A stretch of DNA of 64,000 bases from contig JAHDVX010000002.1 of NCBI GenBank assembly GCA_023382455.1, positions 62,001 through 126,000 on the forward strand, given 5' to 3'. Origin of the DNA: Flavobacteriales bacterium. Lineage in GTDB: Bacteria > Bacteroidota > Bacteroidia > Flavobacteriales_F > PHOS-HE28. This document shows positions 55,589-64,000 of the stretch, one piece after another. The position numbers were made by a program, and so were the translations under genes. The notes under the pieces are model-generated. The model was given only the letters and a program-made list of their open reading frames with translations, made no database searches and was not told the DNA's origin. Numbering within the stretch: the first letter of the stretch is position 1; every line of letters starts with the position of its first letter.

Positions 55589-56041
55589 CTACCGCACGAA
55601 GCTGAAGGGCTGCACCATACGAACGGTGACCGGCTTGCCGTGCATCAGTCCGGGTTTCCATGCGGGCATGCCGCGCACCACGCGCAGCGCCTCGGCATCC
55701 AACAGCGGGTGCTTGCCGCGCGCCAGCTCCACGTTATCAACGCGGCCATCCGGCCGGATGATGAACCGCACGTACACGCGGCCTTCCAGCCGATCCTTCT
55801 CCGCATCAGGCGGGTACACGGTATTTTCCTTCAGGTAGGCATACATCGCCTCCGTGCCGCCGGGAAACTCGGGCGGCACTTCCACCCCGCCGGCATCATA
55901 AGTGGAATCCGGAGCTGCCCGGAAACGCTGGTCGAACCGGCGCTGCGCCGCATCGGAGGCACCGCCCAGCCCACCTCCGGATTGTGCGATCGCACCCTGC
56001 GCCCAAAGGAGCGCTGAAAGAAGGCAGCACGCTTTCCACAT
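55589..56041 (-). CDS. TonB C-terminal-domain exported protein
   Basis: The 150-residue protein starts at the ATG at 56041 with a signal peptide (CCLLSALLWAQGAIAQ) and no membrane anchor. It has a TonB-type C-terminal domain (VPPEFPGGTEAMYAYLKENTVYPP, GRVYVRFIIRPDGRVDNVELARG, VVRGMPAWKPG). Because the N-terminal transmembrane/Pro-rich part of TonB is absent, it is unlikely to be the energy transducer itself. Confidence 0.82.
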   Translation of the reverse strand: MWKACCLLSALLWAQGAIAQSGGGLGGASDAAQRRFDQRFRAAPDSTYDAGGVEVPPEFPGGTEAMYAYLKENTVYPPDAEKDRLEGRVYVRFIIRPDGRVDNVELARGKHPLLDAEALRVVRGMPAWKPGLMHGKPVTVRMVQPFSFVR

Positions 56042-56104
56042 ACCGCCAAGATACATGCAGGCGGCAGGTATCGGGAACGGCGACCGTTTGGTACCGGGTG
56101 CAAG

Positions 56105-56112
56105 TACATTTG
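56105..56112 (+). promoter_or_regulatory. -7 promoter box of tryptophan dioxygenase
   Basis: TACATTTG matches TAnnTTTG exactly, 24 bp before the ATG at 56137. No well-spaced -33 box was seen. Confidence 0.5.
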
Positions 56113-56136
56113 GTGCCCATCCTATCCAAACAAACC

Positions 56137-57141
56137 ATGAGCGACGTGTATTACCCGGACTACCTGCAACTGTCCAAGATCCTCAATGCCCAGGAACCCG
56201 AAAGCGACAAGCTTGGCAAGCATGCGCATGACGAGATGCTGTTCATCATCATCCACCAGGCGTATGAACTTTGGTTCAAGCAATTGCTGCACGAGGTGGG
56301 CAGCGTGATCGAGATCTTCGAGCACAAGCAAGTGGACGACAACGGCGGGGAGCTGAACATCGTGACGCACCGCATGCACCGGGTGAACACGATCCTGGAC
56401 CTGCTGGTGAAACAGCTGGGCATCCTGGACACCATGACCCCGCTGGATTTCCTGGACTTCCGCGACATGCTGCGCCCGGCGAGCGGGTTCCAGAGCATGC
56501 AGTTCAAGATCCTGGAGGCCCGCCTGGGCCTGCGCATGGAGGACCGTTTCGGCAAGCAGTACTACACCAGCCAGCTGCACCCCGAGCACAAGGCACAGAT
56601 CGAGGCGCTGGAGAGCAAGCGCACCCTGCGTGAACTGGTGAACGGCTGGCTGGAACGCATGCCGTTCCTGCAACCGCAGTACTGGCCCGGCGAGGCGCAA
56701 TTCTTCCAGCAACTGGAGAAGCTTTACACCGGATCATTGGTGGCCGGGGAGGAAGGGAATGCCAAGCTCTGGCAGGAGATCTTCGTGGACGGCTCGGACA
56801 AGCGCCACTTCTCCCCCGCCGCCGCGCGCAATGCACTGTTCATCATGCTGTACCGGGACGAACCGATCTTCCAGCAAGCCTTCCGCTTCCTGGACCAGTT
56901 GGTGATCCTGGACAGCAGCATGGCCCGCTGGCGCGCACGGCACATCGACATGGTGCACCGCATGATCGGCCTGCGCGTAGGCACCGGCGGCAGCACCGGC
57001 AAGAATTACCTGCGCGGCGCCATGGACCACCACTACGTGTTCAATGAGATCGCCGACCTGGGGAGCTTCCTCTTCGAGCGCCGCAAATTGCCGGCCTTGC
57101 CGGACAGCCTGAAGAAGGCCGTACGCTTCACCACGGGATAG
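56137..57141 (+). CDS. kynA: Tryptophan 2,3-dioxygenase
   Basis: The 334-residue haem enzyme opens the indole ring of tryptophan to N-formylkynurenine. It has the substrate/haem region DEMLFIIIHQAYELWFKQLLHEV, FRDMLRPASGFQSMQFK, and RHIDMVHRMIGLRVGTGGSTGKNYLRG with the proximal haem His. Other kynurenine genes are not adjacent. It converges with the MBL-fold gene. Confidence 0.94.
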   Translation: MSDVYYPDYLQLSKILNAQEPESDKLGKHAHDEMLFIIIHQAYELWFKQLLHEVGSVIEIFEHKQVDDNGGELNIVTHRMHRVNTILDLLVKQLGILDTMTPLDFLDFRDMLRPASGFQSMQFKILEARLGLRMEDRFGKQYYTSQLHPEHKAQIEALESKRTLRELVNGWLERMPFLQPQYWPGEAQFFQQLEKLYTGSLVAGEEGNAKLWQEIFVDGSDKRHFSPAAARNALFIMLYRDEPIFQQAFRFLDQLVILDSSMARWRARHIDMVHRMIGLRVGTGGSTGKNYLRGAMDHHYVFNEIADLGSFLFERRKLPALPDSLKKAVRFTTG

Positions 57142-57142
57142 C

Positions 57143-58555
57143 CTACACCTCGAAGCGCTGGCCCTGGCGTGGCAGTTCCACGCGGCGGAACCCCTGCCCG
57201 TTGAGCAGGTCGCGGAAATTTTCGCGCGAGTTGTCCGCGCCGTGCACCAGGAAGACCTTCCGTACGAGCGACGGATCCTGGCACCCGATCCACTTCAGGA
57301 GCTCGCTGCGGTCGGCGTGCGCGCTGTAGCTGTCCATGGTGAGGATGGAGGCCCGTACCTGCACCTCTTCCCCGTACATGTTCACCGTGGAAGGACGCTC
57401 CAGCAGCCTTGCGCCGAACGTGCCGGGGGCGCAGAAGCCCACGATCAGCACCGCATTGGCCGGGTCGCCCAGGCTGTGGAACAGGTGGTGGCGGATGCGG
57501 CCCGCATCCATCATGCCACTGGCCGCGATGGTGATGCTCGGCCCCTTGCGGCCGTTGAGCTCCTTGCTGCGCGAGGCTTCCCGGACAAACTCCACGCCCG
57601 GGAACCCGAACAGGTCCGGATCACGCTCGAGCTCCTTGCGGATCTCCGGCCGCAGCAATGCCGAATGCTTCCGGTAGATGCCGGTGGCGTTCACCGAAAG
57701 CGGGCTGTCCACGAAGACCGGCACCCGCGGCAGCAGGCCTTGGTTGAAATACTTGTTCAACTGGTGCAGCAATTCCTGGGTACGCCCCACACTGAACGCG
57801 GGAATGACCAGGCGGCCGTTCTGTTCCACGCAGATGCGTTTCACATGCCCCAGGAGCTCGGCCTCGTATCCCTCCGCCGCCGGGTGGTCCCGATCGCCGT
57901 AGGTGCTCTCGCAGATGATGATGTCCGCCTGCGGGAATGGCTGCGGAGGCGGCACCAGGCGGTCCACGTAACGGCCAACGTCCCCGCTGAAGGAGATCCG
58001 GCGCACGCCCTCCCTGCCGGAGATGGTGAGGTGCACGGAGGCGCTGCCCAGGATGTGGCCGGTATCGATGAAGGTGAGCTCCACCCCCGGCAGGATCACG
58101 GTGGGCGTGGCATAGGGCACCAGGCGGAACAGGTCCATGGTTGCGGCCACGTCGCCGGAGTCGTACAACGGCCCGATCTCGGTCATGGCCTTGCCCTGCT
58201 TCTTGGCCCGCTTGGCATCATAGCGATAGTCGCTCTCCTGGATGTAGGCGCTGTCGGCCAGCAGGATCTCGCACAGGTCGCGCGTGGCCTCCGTGGCATA
58301 GATGGGCCCGCGGAACCCTTCGGCCACCATGCGCGGGATCAGGCCGCTGTGGTCGATGTGCGCATGGGAAAGCACCAGGGCATCGATATCCTCGGGGTTG
58401 AAGCCGAAGCGCCGGTTCAGGGCATCGCTCGCAGGGCCTTCGCCTTGGAACATGCCGCAATCCAGCAATACGCGGCGGCCATCAGGAAGGCCCAGGAGGT
58501 GTTTGCTGCCGGTGACCGTGCCGGCGGCGCCATGAAAGGTGATGGACAAGGGCAT
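57143..58555 (-). CDS. MBL-fold beta-CASP metallohydrolase (RNA-processing type)
   Basis: The 470-residue protein starts at the ATG at 58555 (MPLSITFHGAAGTVTGS). It has the zinc-binding SHAHIDHSG, GHILGSAS, FSGDVGR and the beta-CASP insert (VIPAFSVGRTQELL). Near the C-terminus are SGMMDAGRI and SYSAHADRSELL with the further His ligand. Members cleave RNA as endo- or exonucleases; this group is often annotated only as an RNA-processing hydrolase. Confidence 0.88.
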   Translation of the reverse strand: MPLSITFHGAAGTVTGSKHLLGLPDGRRVLLDCGMFQGEGPASDALNRRFGFNPEDIDALVLSHAHIDHSGLIPRMVAEGFRGPIYATEATRDLCEILLADSAYIQESDYRYDAKRAKKQGKAMTEIGPLYDSGDVAATMDLFRLVPYATPTVILPGVELTFIDTGHILGSASVHLTISGREGVRRISFSGDVGRYVDRLVPPPQPFPQADIIICESTYGDRDHPAAEGYEAELLGHVKRICVEQNGRLVIPAFSVGRTQELLHQLNKYFNQGLLPRVPVFVDSPLSVNATGIYRKHSALLRPEIRKELERDPDLFGFPGVEFVREASRSKELNGRKGPSITIAASGMMDAGRIRHHLFHSLGDPANAVLIVGFCAPGTFGARLLERPSTVNMYGEEVQVRASILTMDSYSAHADRSELLKWIGCQDPSLVRKVFLVHGADNSRENFRDLLNGQGFRRVELPRQGQRFEV

Positions 58556-59112
58556 CAGGTTCGGGATCAAGATCGGAAGGGCAAGGTAGGAAACGCCGCA
58601 AGCAAGCCCGGGAACTTCATCCTCTCCACCACGGATTTTCCATGTGCTTGGCGGCGTGATCAAGGGAGAAACGAGGAACCGCGGAGAACACAGATCGAGA
58701 CCCAAGCGGGGTAAACCCTGGCGACATGGAAAAAGCGCTCCCCAACCATGTTCCTTCCGCGTTGCCGGGCTTTCGCAGTTCCTTCCGTGCAGCGAGGTTC
58801 AAGCGAGTCCGTGCTGTCCGGTCAGGATACACGGGTGTCCGGCGAATTGCTGCGACGCCCTTCGGTGTGTGGAGGGTAAGGCTGCCAGATTCCCTTTGCG
58901 CCTGGGAACTTGGAACACCGGCGGCGAACACAATGGGGCCGCAGCCAAACTGATCTGATCCCGACCAGAAGGCGTCCCCTCGATTAGGACACGATTGCAG
59001 GCGGGAGGGATCAACGAATTGAGCGTGCGTAATGGATCTTTCCCGGACATCAGTGATTTGGGGACCCACCTGCACGCAGGAGCGTGAAGGCCGGGATGGT
59101 CCAGACCAGGTC

Positions 59113-59235
59113 TCAAGCAGGCAAGGCCCATGCTCCCCAGACCAGCAGGCACACCGCGATGGCGGCGGCCAGCAACAGGAGCCCCAGTGCATGGCGCCTG
59201 AGCCACCGCGCCAAGTCCGTCCATTGCTTCGCCAT
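59113..59235 (-). CDS. Possible 40-residue single-span membrane protein
   Basis: Within the long gap between 58556 and 59303, the minus strand encodes a small protein from the ATG at 59235. It has a basic N-terminus (WTDLARWLRRHAL) followed by one transmembrane helix (LLLLAAAIAVCLLVWGAWAL). The charge pattern is that of a real inner-membrane peptide, but no homologue is known to me. The rest of the gap (58556-59112) shows no codon-biased frame and no RNA gene that I recognise. Confidence 0.35.
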   Translation of the reverse strand: MAKQWTDLARWLRRHALGLLLLAAAIAVCLLVWGAWALPA

Positions 59236-59303
59236 GGCCCCACGCCTTGCAAGGCGCATGCCAGCACGGAGGGGAGGCTGACCGGGTCGGCCCAAAGACC
59301 AGG

Positions 59304-60734
59304 TCAGTCGCAGCTACCCGCCGCATCCGGCTGGCCTTTGCGGGGTGTAAAGGCGTAGACCAGGCCACCCAAGGCCACGATGCCCAGGCCCATGCCTGCA
59401 TACAGCGGCTTGCTCCAAAGCAGGTTCAGGCAGAAGGCCGCCGCACCCAGGATGTACAGTGCGGGCAGCACCGGATAGCCCCAGGCACGGTAAGGACGCT
59501 CGGCCGCAGGCTCCTTCACGCGCAGCACGAAGAGCCCACTGATGGTGACGATGTAGAAGAGCAGTGAGGCGAACATGGTGTAGTCGAGCAGATCGCCGTA
59601 GCGCCCGCTGAGGCACAGCAACGAGGCCCAGATGCATTGCACCCACAACGCGAAGCCGGGCACCGCGGCCTTGTTCAGCGTGCCTGCACGGCGAAAGAAG
59701 AGCCCATCGTTCGCCATGGCGTAGTAGAGCCGCGCACCCGAAAGGATGATGCCGTTGTTGCATCCGAAGGTGCTCACCATGATCAATCCGGCCATGATCA
59801 TTGCGCCCTTGTTGCCGAAGATCACCTCCGCTGCCGCCGCGCCCACGCGGTCCTCCGTGGCATGCTGGATCTCGCTCACCGGAAGCAGGGCCAGGTAGGC
59901 CGTGTTGGCCAACAGGTACAGGACGGAGACCAGCGCGGTGCCCAGCACCAGGCCCAGCGGGATGTTGCGCTGCGGCCGTTCCACCTCACCGGCGATGAAG
60001 GTGACGTTGTTCCAGGCGTCGCTGCTGAAGAGCGAACCCACCATGGCCACGCCGAACGCGGATAGCAGGGCCAGGCCCGCCAGCGGATAGGTGGATCCGG
60101 TGCCGTCCTTCGCGATGTCCAGGTGCGTGGCCTGCCAACCCGCGCTGAAGTTGCGCTCCAGCACGCCACTGCCGGAAGCCACCCACAGGCCCAGCACCAC
60201 CAGGCCCATCACCGCGATGATCTTCGCCAACGTGAACACGGTTTGCAGGGTCTTCCCGTTCTCCACCCCGCGTGCATTGAAGGCGGTGAGCACCACGATG
60301 CTCGCGATGGCCAGCACCTGTGAGGCGTTGACCTCCAGGAAGCCGAGGTCCAGCAGGACATTACCGGCACCCAGCGAAGGGACGAACACCGCCGTGTACT
60401 TGGCGAAGGCCACGGCCACCGCCGCGATCAGCCCGGTCTGGATCACGGTGAACACCGTCCAACCGTAGAGGAAGGCGGGCAGCTTGCCGAAGGCCCGTTG
60501 GATGTACACATACTGCCCGCCGGCCTTGGGCATCATGGCGGCCAACTCGCCGTAGCTCAGCGCCGCCAGGATGGTCATCACCCCGGCGGCCACCCAGGCC
60601 AGCATCATCCAGGAAGGCGAGCCCAACTGCCGCAGCATGTCGGCGCTGACGATGAAGATGCCGCTGCCGATCATCGATCCGGCGACGAGCATCACAGCGT
60701 CCAGCAGGGTCACAGAGCGTTTGAACTCAGCCAT
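59304..60734 (-). CDS. APC-family amino-acid permease
   Basis: The 476-residue protein has about twelve helices and the APC signature VAGSMIGSGIFIVSADM in the first helix. Also seen are SYGELAAMMPKAGGQYVY and GEVERPQRNIPLGLVLG. A C-terminal 70-residue hydrophobic part completes the fold. It transports an amino acid or peptide; substrate unknown. Its upstream region contains MarR operator site 3, shared with the divergent TonB receptor, so it may also belong to that regulon. Confidence 0.9.
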   Translation of the reverse strand: MAEFKRSVTLLDAVMLVAGSMIGSGIFIVSADMLRQLGSPSWMMLAWVAAGVMTILAALSYGELAAMMPKAGGQYVYIQRAFGKLPAFLYGWTVFTVIQTGLIAAVAVAFAKYTAVFVPSLGAGNVLLDLGFLEVNASQVLAIASIVVLTAFNARGVENGKTLQTVFTLAKIIAVMGLVVLGLWVASGSGVLERNFSAGWQATHLDIAKDGTGSTYPLAGLALLSAFGVAMVGSLFSSDAWNNVTFIAGEVERPQRNIPLGLVLGTALVSVLYLLANTAYLALLPVSEIQHATEDRVGAAAAEVIFGNKGAMIMAGLIMVSTFGCNNGIILSGARLYYAMANDGLFFRRAGTLNKAAVPGFALWVQCIWASLLCLSGRYGDLLDYTMFASLLFYIVTISGLFVLRVKEPAAERPYRAWGYPVLPALYILGAAAFCLNLLWSKPLYAGMGLGIVALGGLVYAFTPRKGQPDAAGSCD

Positions 60735-60795
60735 GTCGGGGTGGTTGGAGGGCGGCCAATGTAACAGGACCGCGGACCGCGCTGGCCGAAAAAAT

Positions 60796-60811
60796 GGTAT
60801 GCATGCATAGC
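60796..60811. promoter_or_regulatory. MarR-type operator between permease and TonB receptor (site 3)
   Basis: GGTATGCATGCATAGC differs from site 1 at two positions, one in the spacer and one in the right half. It lies in the divergent promoter region. A TATATTGG box for the receptor starts at 60830, 26.5 bp from the operator centre, one helical turn further than at sites 1 and 2. The site contains two overlapping ATGCAT sequences, the predicted target of the methyltransferase at 24475. Confidence 0.6.
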
Positions 60812-60873
60812 AATTGGGTGGAGGCCTTCTATATTGGCTCCGTTCTACCCGTCCAACCCATCCCCCACCCACT

Positions 60874-63798
60874 TTGAGGCATTTCCTTCTCCTCATCGCC
60901 CTTCTTGTCCGGTCCTTTCTTCCTGAACTGCATGCACAGGCCACGCAGCTGCGTGGAAGCGTCCACGACGGCTCCACCGGTGAAGCCTTGGTGGGCGCGG
61001 TGGTGAAAGTGAAGGAACTGACTGGCGGCGCCGTCACGGACCTCGACGGGCGGTTTTCGCTGGCCGTGGACCGGGAGCCGCCCTTCACCCTGCAGGTGGT
61101 GTACTTCGGCTACGCCAGCCAGGAGCTCACCATCACCAGCCTGGAGAAGGAGGTGCGGGTGAACCTGGTGCAGGACGCGGTGATGCTGCAGGATGCCGAG
61201 GTGGTGCGCCAGCGCATCAGCGACAAGCAGAAGCAGGAGCCCCTCACCGTGGAGCGCATGGACCTGATCGCCATCAAGGAGGTGGCGGGGGGCGACTTCT
61301 ACGAAGGGCTGGGCAACCTCAAGGGCGTGGACATGACCGCTGCCAGCTTCGGCTTCAAGGTGATCAACACGCGCGGCTTCAACAGCACCAGCCCCGTGCG
61401 CTCCCTGCAGCTGATCGACGGCGTGGACAACCAAAGCCCCGGCCTGAACTTCAGCCTCGGCAACTTCCTCGGTGCAAGCGACCTGGACGTGCTGAGCGTG
61501 GATGTGATCGCCGGTGCAAGCACTGCCTACTACGGGCCCGGCGCCTTCAACGGGGTGATCAACATGACCACCAAGAGCCCGTGGATGTTCCCCGGGCTGA
61601 GCGTGAGCCTGAAGGGCGGCCAGCGCAACATGCTGGAAGCCGCGGTACGCTGGGCCGATGTGCTGGGCGACAGCTCCGGCACGCAACGCTGGGCCTACAA
61701 ACTGAACGCCTTCGCGCTACGAGCCGATGACTGGTGGGCCGAGAACTACGACCCCACCAGCGACAGCCCCACAGGCATCGACCACCCCGGACGCTACGAC
61801 GCGGTGAACATCTACGGCGACGAGGACGTGAGCATCAACAACAACTACGCCCGCGGCATCACCGACCGGAGGGATTATCCCGGCCTGGGGCTTTTCCTGC
61901 GCAACGGATACAAGGAAAGCGACCTGGTGGACTACGCCACTCACAACATCAAGCTCGGCGGGTCGCTCCACTACCGCATCCACGACAGCTTGGAGGTGAT
62001 CGCCGCCAGCAATTTCAGCACCGGCAGCACGGTGTACCAAGGCGACAACCGCTACCGCCTGAAGGACATCACCTTCTTCCAGCACCGGCTGGAGATCCGG
62101 CAGGAAGGCAAATGGTTCGCCCGTGCCTACGTGACGCACGAGGATGCCGGCAACACCTACGACATCTACACCACCGCATTGCGCCTGCAGGAGGCGGCCG
62201 GCCTGACAGGTGGAGCCAACGGCTGGAACTTCGAGTACAACAAGTTCTGGGGGGATTCCATCACCCCGCTGGTGCGCGCCTTGCCCGGGTACATCACCGT
62301 GAGCCAAGCCGTGGCCATGGGCTGGACCCAGGCCCAGTGGATCGCCTGGCAGGACCAATACGTGCTCGACAACCTTTCCGTGTTCCAAGGCTTCCACCAG
62401 CAGGCACTCGATTACACCAACAACCTCAACACCGCCTACCTCGACCCCTTCCTGGTGCCCGGCACCGACCGCTTCAATGAGGCGTTCGCCGAGATCACCG
62501 GCAAGCGCTTCACCGAGGGCGGTTCGCTCTTCTACGACAAGAGCGTGCTGGCCCATGCCATGGGCGAATACAAGTTTGACCTGGGAACGAAGCATTGGAA
62601 CCATACCGGAAGGCAGCGGTATGTCCGCAAAGACCTACAGCTTACCGTGGGCGGCAACTTCCGCCAGTACCTGCCCAACAGCGCGGGCACCATCTTCCGC
62701 GACACCGGCGACGTGCGCATCCGCAACCGTGAATTCGGGCTGGTGGCCGGCCTGGAACGGAAGATGCTCGCCAAGCAGCTCACCGGCACGTTCACCTTGC
62801 GCATGGACAAGAACGAGAATTTCAAGGCCCTCTTCTCCCCCGCCCTCTCCTTCGTCTACGCCAAGGCCCCGGCGCACGTGTTCCGCCTCAGCTTCAGCAG
62901 CGCCATACGCAACCCCACGCTGGCCGACCAGTACCTCTACTACAACGTGGGCCGCGCCCTGCTGCTTGGCAACGTGGACGGCCAATTCGAGGCCGGCCGT
63001 GACTCGCTCTTCACCCTGGAGAGCTTCAACGATTACCGCAACCAATCCCAGCTAAGCACCACCAACCTCGACTACTTCAACGTGGACCGCGTGAAGCCCG
63101 AGCAGGTAAGGACCATCGAGGCGGGCTACCGCGGCACCCATTGGGAAAGCGTGTACATCGACCTCAGCGCGTATAACAGCTGGTACACCGACTTCATCGG
63201 CTACATCATCGGCCTGCACGCCGATTTCCAGACCCCCACCTCCGTGCCCCAGCGCCTGCAGGCCTACCGCGTGGCCGCCAATGCCAACGCCACCGTGGTG
63301 ACCCGCGGACTGAACGCCGGCCTGAACTGGTACCGCCCCAAACTCACCTACACCTTCAACTACGGCCTGAACGTGCTGACCACGGGAGAGGACGACCCGA
63401 TCATTCCCGCCTTCAACACCCCGCGGAACAAATTCAACCTCGGCCTCAATGCCCGCGACCGCAGGATCCCCTTCACCACGCTGAAGCGCCTGGGCTACGG
63501 CGTGAACTGGAAGTACGTGGAGGGCTACACCTTCGAGGGCTCGCCGCAATTCACCGGAGCGATCCCCAGCTACGACATGGTGGACGCCCAGGTGAACGTG
63601 AAATTCCCCAAGCAGGACCTCACCGTGAAACTGGGGGCCAGCAACATCTTCGGCCTGCTGCCGCTATGGGATGAACACGTGGCGGACGGCGACCGCCTGG
63701 ATCGCGCCTGGAACAATGACGTGTACCTGGTCTACGGCGGACCGCGCATCGGCCGGCTGGCCTACCTGCAGCTCACCTACGAATTCAGCACACGCTGA
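60874..63798 (+). CDS. TonB-dependent outer-membrane receptor
   Basis: The 974-residue protein starts most plausibly at the TTG at 60874, which gives a proper signal peptide (HFLLLIALLVRSFLPELHAQ); an earlier in-frame TTG at 60814 overlaps the operator. A carboxypeptidase-regulatory-like domain follows (LRGSVHDGSTGEALVGAVVKV), then a plug domain (VINTRGFNSTSPVRSLQLIDGVDN, STAYYGPGAFNGVINMTTKSP). A large barrel ends in LQLTYEFSTR. It imports an unidentified large ligand using TonB energy. The operator suggests lipid- or fatty-acid-related cargo. Confidence 0.92.
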   Translation: MRHFLLLIALLVRSFLPELHAQATQLRGSVHDGSTGEALVGAVVKVKELTGGAVTDLDGRFSLAVDREPPFTLQVVYFGYASQELTITSLEKEVRVNLVQDAVMLQDAEVVRQRISDKQKQEPLTVERMDLIAIKEVAGGDFYEGLGNLKGVDMTAASFGFKVINTRGFNSTSPVRSLQLIDGVDNQSPGLNFSLGNFLGASDLDVLSVDVIAGASTAYYGPGAFNGVINMTTKSPWMFPGLSVSLKGGQRNMLEAAVRWADVLGDSSGTQRWAYKLNAFALRADDWWAENYDPTSDSPTGIDHPGRYDAVNIYGDEDVSINNNYARGITDRRDYPGLGLFLRNGYKESDLVDYATHNIKLGGSLHYRIHDSLEVIAASNFSTGSTVYQGDNRYRLKDITFFQHRLEIRQEGKWFARAYVTHEDAGNTYDIYTTALRLQEAAGLTGGANGWNFEYNKFWGDSITPLVRALPGYITVSQAVAMGWTQAQWIAWQDQYVLDNLSVFQGFHQQALDYTNNLNTAYLDPFLVPGTDRFNEAFAEITGKRFTEGGSLFYDKSVLAHAMGEYKFDLGTKHWNHTGRQRYVRKDLQLTVGGNFRQYLPNSAGTIFRDTGDVRIRNREFGLVAGLERKMLAKQLTGTFTLRMDKNENFKALFSPALSFVYAKAPAHVFRLSFSSAIRNPTLADQYLYYNVGRALLLGNVDGQFEAGRDSLFTLESFNDYRNQSQLSTTNLDYFNVDRVKPEQVRTIEAGYRGTHWESVYIDLSAYNSWYTDFIGYIIGLHADFQTPTSVPQRLQAYRVAANANATVVTRGLNAGLNWYRPKLTYTFNYGLNVLTTGEDDPIIPAFNTPRNKFNLGLNARDRRIPFTTLKRLGYGVNWKYVEGYTFEGSPQFTGAIPSYDMVDAQVNVKFPKQDLTVKLGASNIFGLLPLWDEHVADGDRLDRAWNNDVYLVYGGPRIGRLAYLQLTYEFSTR

Positions 63799-63841
63799 AA
63801 TTCGCTAACTTTCAAAACTTGAACACACCAATCCGGAACCA

Positions 63842-64000
63842 ATGAACAGAAAAGTACTCCTTGCCATACCGCTCGCGGCGGCCGCACTGACCGCATCGGC
63901 CCAGGACCGCTACCTCTCCGAGGTATTCACCGCCTCGCAGGTCACGGTCACCGACGGGATCACCTTCGGCACGAACATCGATTTCATGACCTCGGACTTC
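63842..64000 (+). CDS. Exported protein, N-terminus only (possible alpha/beta-hydrolase)
   Basis: A frame from the ATG at 63842 to the window end gives 53 residues: a signal peptide (VLLAIPLAAAALTASAQ), then DRYLSEVFTASQVTVTDGIT and FGTNIDFMT. The mature start resembles that of secreted Bacteroidota alpha/beta-hydrolases (lipase/esterase type), but the catalytic part lies outside. It follows the TonB receptor by 43 bp and is probably in the same operon. Confidence 0.6.
   Translation, partial: MNRKVLLAIPLAAAALTASAQDRYLSEVFTASQVTVTDGITFGTNIDFMTSDF

Noticed and set aside
60814-60873. Upstream TTG start for the TonB receptor at 60814
   Set aside because: It overlaps the region just past operator site 3 and the likely promoter box at 60830, and it adds a Pro-rich stretch before the signal peptide. 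The TTG at 60874 gives a normal signal peptide.
1-64000. CRISPR arrays or tandem repeats
   Set aside because: No series of regularly spaced identical repeats was seen in any intergenic region. The GSG repeats at 19551-19850 are coding (beta-helix turns).

Overview
The window looks like a chromosomal segment of a GC-rich member of the Bacteroidota, most likely in or near the Flavobacteriales. Signs of this are type IX secretion (T9SS) C-terminal sorting domains, TonB-dependent outer-membrane proteins, a conserved hpt-adk-obgE cluster, a marR-fadN-fadA-fadE type beta-oxidation set, a tmRNA whose tag ends in YALAA, and recurring TAnnTTTG (or TAnnTTCG) -7 promoter boxes with no obvious Shine-Dalgarno sequences. 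No rRNA, tRNA, insertion sequence or CRISPR array was recognised. The lineage is inferred from gene content, not from a marker phylogeny.

Layout. Positions 1-4700 hold the start of recF, a TPR membrane protein, ribH, a secreted protein, carbonic anhydrase and folD. Positions 4800-10800 hold an outer-membrane barrel, aconitase, a ThrE-type exporter and the rpsF-rpsR-rplI operon. Positions 10950-16200 hold dnaX with an internal A9 slippage signal, icd, a GT22-type mannosyltransferase and a small barrel. Positions 16240-18400 hold a GIY-YIG protein, tmRNA and a saccharopine/alanine dehydrogenase-like enzyme. Positions 18400-20600 hold a SiaB-like protein and two lipoproteins.

Positions 20600-32235 are the most informative part. 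A MarR regulator, a fused 3-hydroxyacyl-CoA dehydrogenase/enoyl-CoA hydratase, a thiolase and an acyl-CoA dehydrogenase form a fatty-acid beta-oxidation set. A restriction-modification island of three genes, bordered by imperfect inverted repeats, sits between the dehydrogenase and the thiolase. A SulP transporter and a 2H phosphoesterase sit between the thiolase and the acyl-CoA dehydrogenase. A 16-bp palindrome (GGTATGCACGCATACC and close variants) lies in front of marR, the acyl-CoA dehydrogenase and, 30 kb away, a TonB receptor. It defines a candidate MarR regulon for lipid uptake and breakdown.

Positions 32500-38300 are accessory: a T9SS-secreted beta-propeller-like protein, a decayed copy of the acyl-CoA dehydrogenase 3' end, an ATPase behind an AT-rich promoter, and a frameshifted GH39-like glycosidase gene. 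Positions 38300-57100 return to housekeeping and envelope genes: threonine aldolase, a histidine kinase, an OmpA protein, a PafA-like phosphatase, crcB, PAP2, obgE, adk, hpt, a PorV-like protein with an HhH-barrel protein, paired STAS-like paralogues, OsmC, DksA-like, S1/P1 nuclease, two Spy-like proteins, a TonB C-terminal protein and tryptophan 2,3-dioxygenase. Positions 57100-64000 hold a beta-CASP hydrolase, an amino-acid permease, the TonB receptor and the start of a secreted protein.
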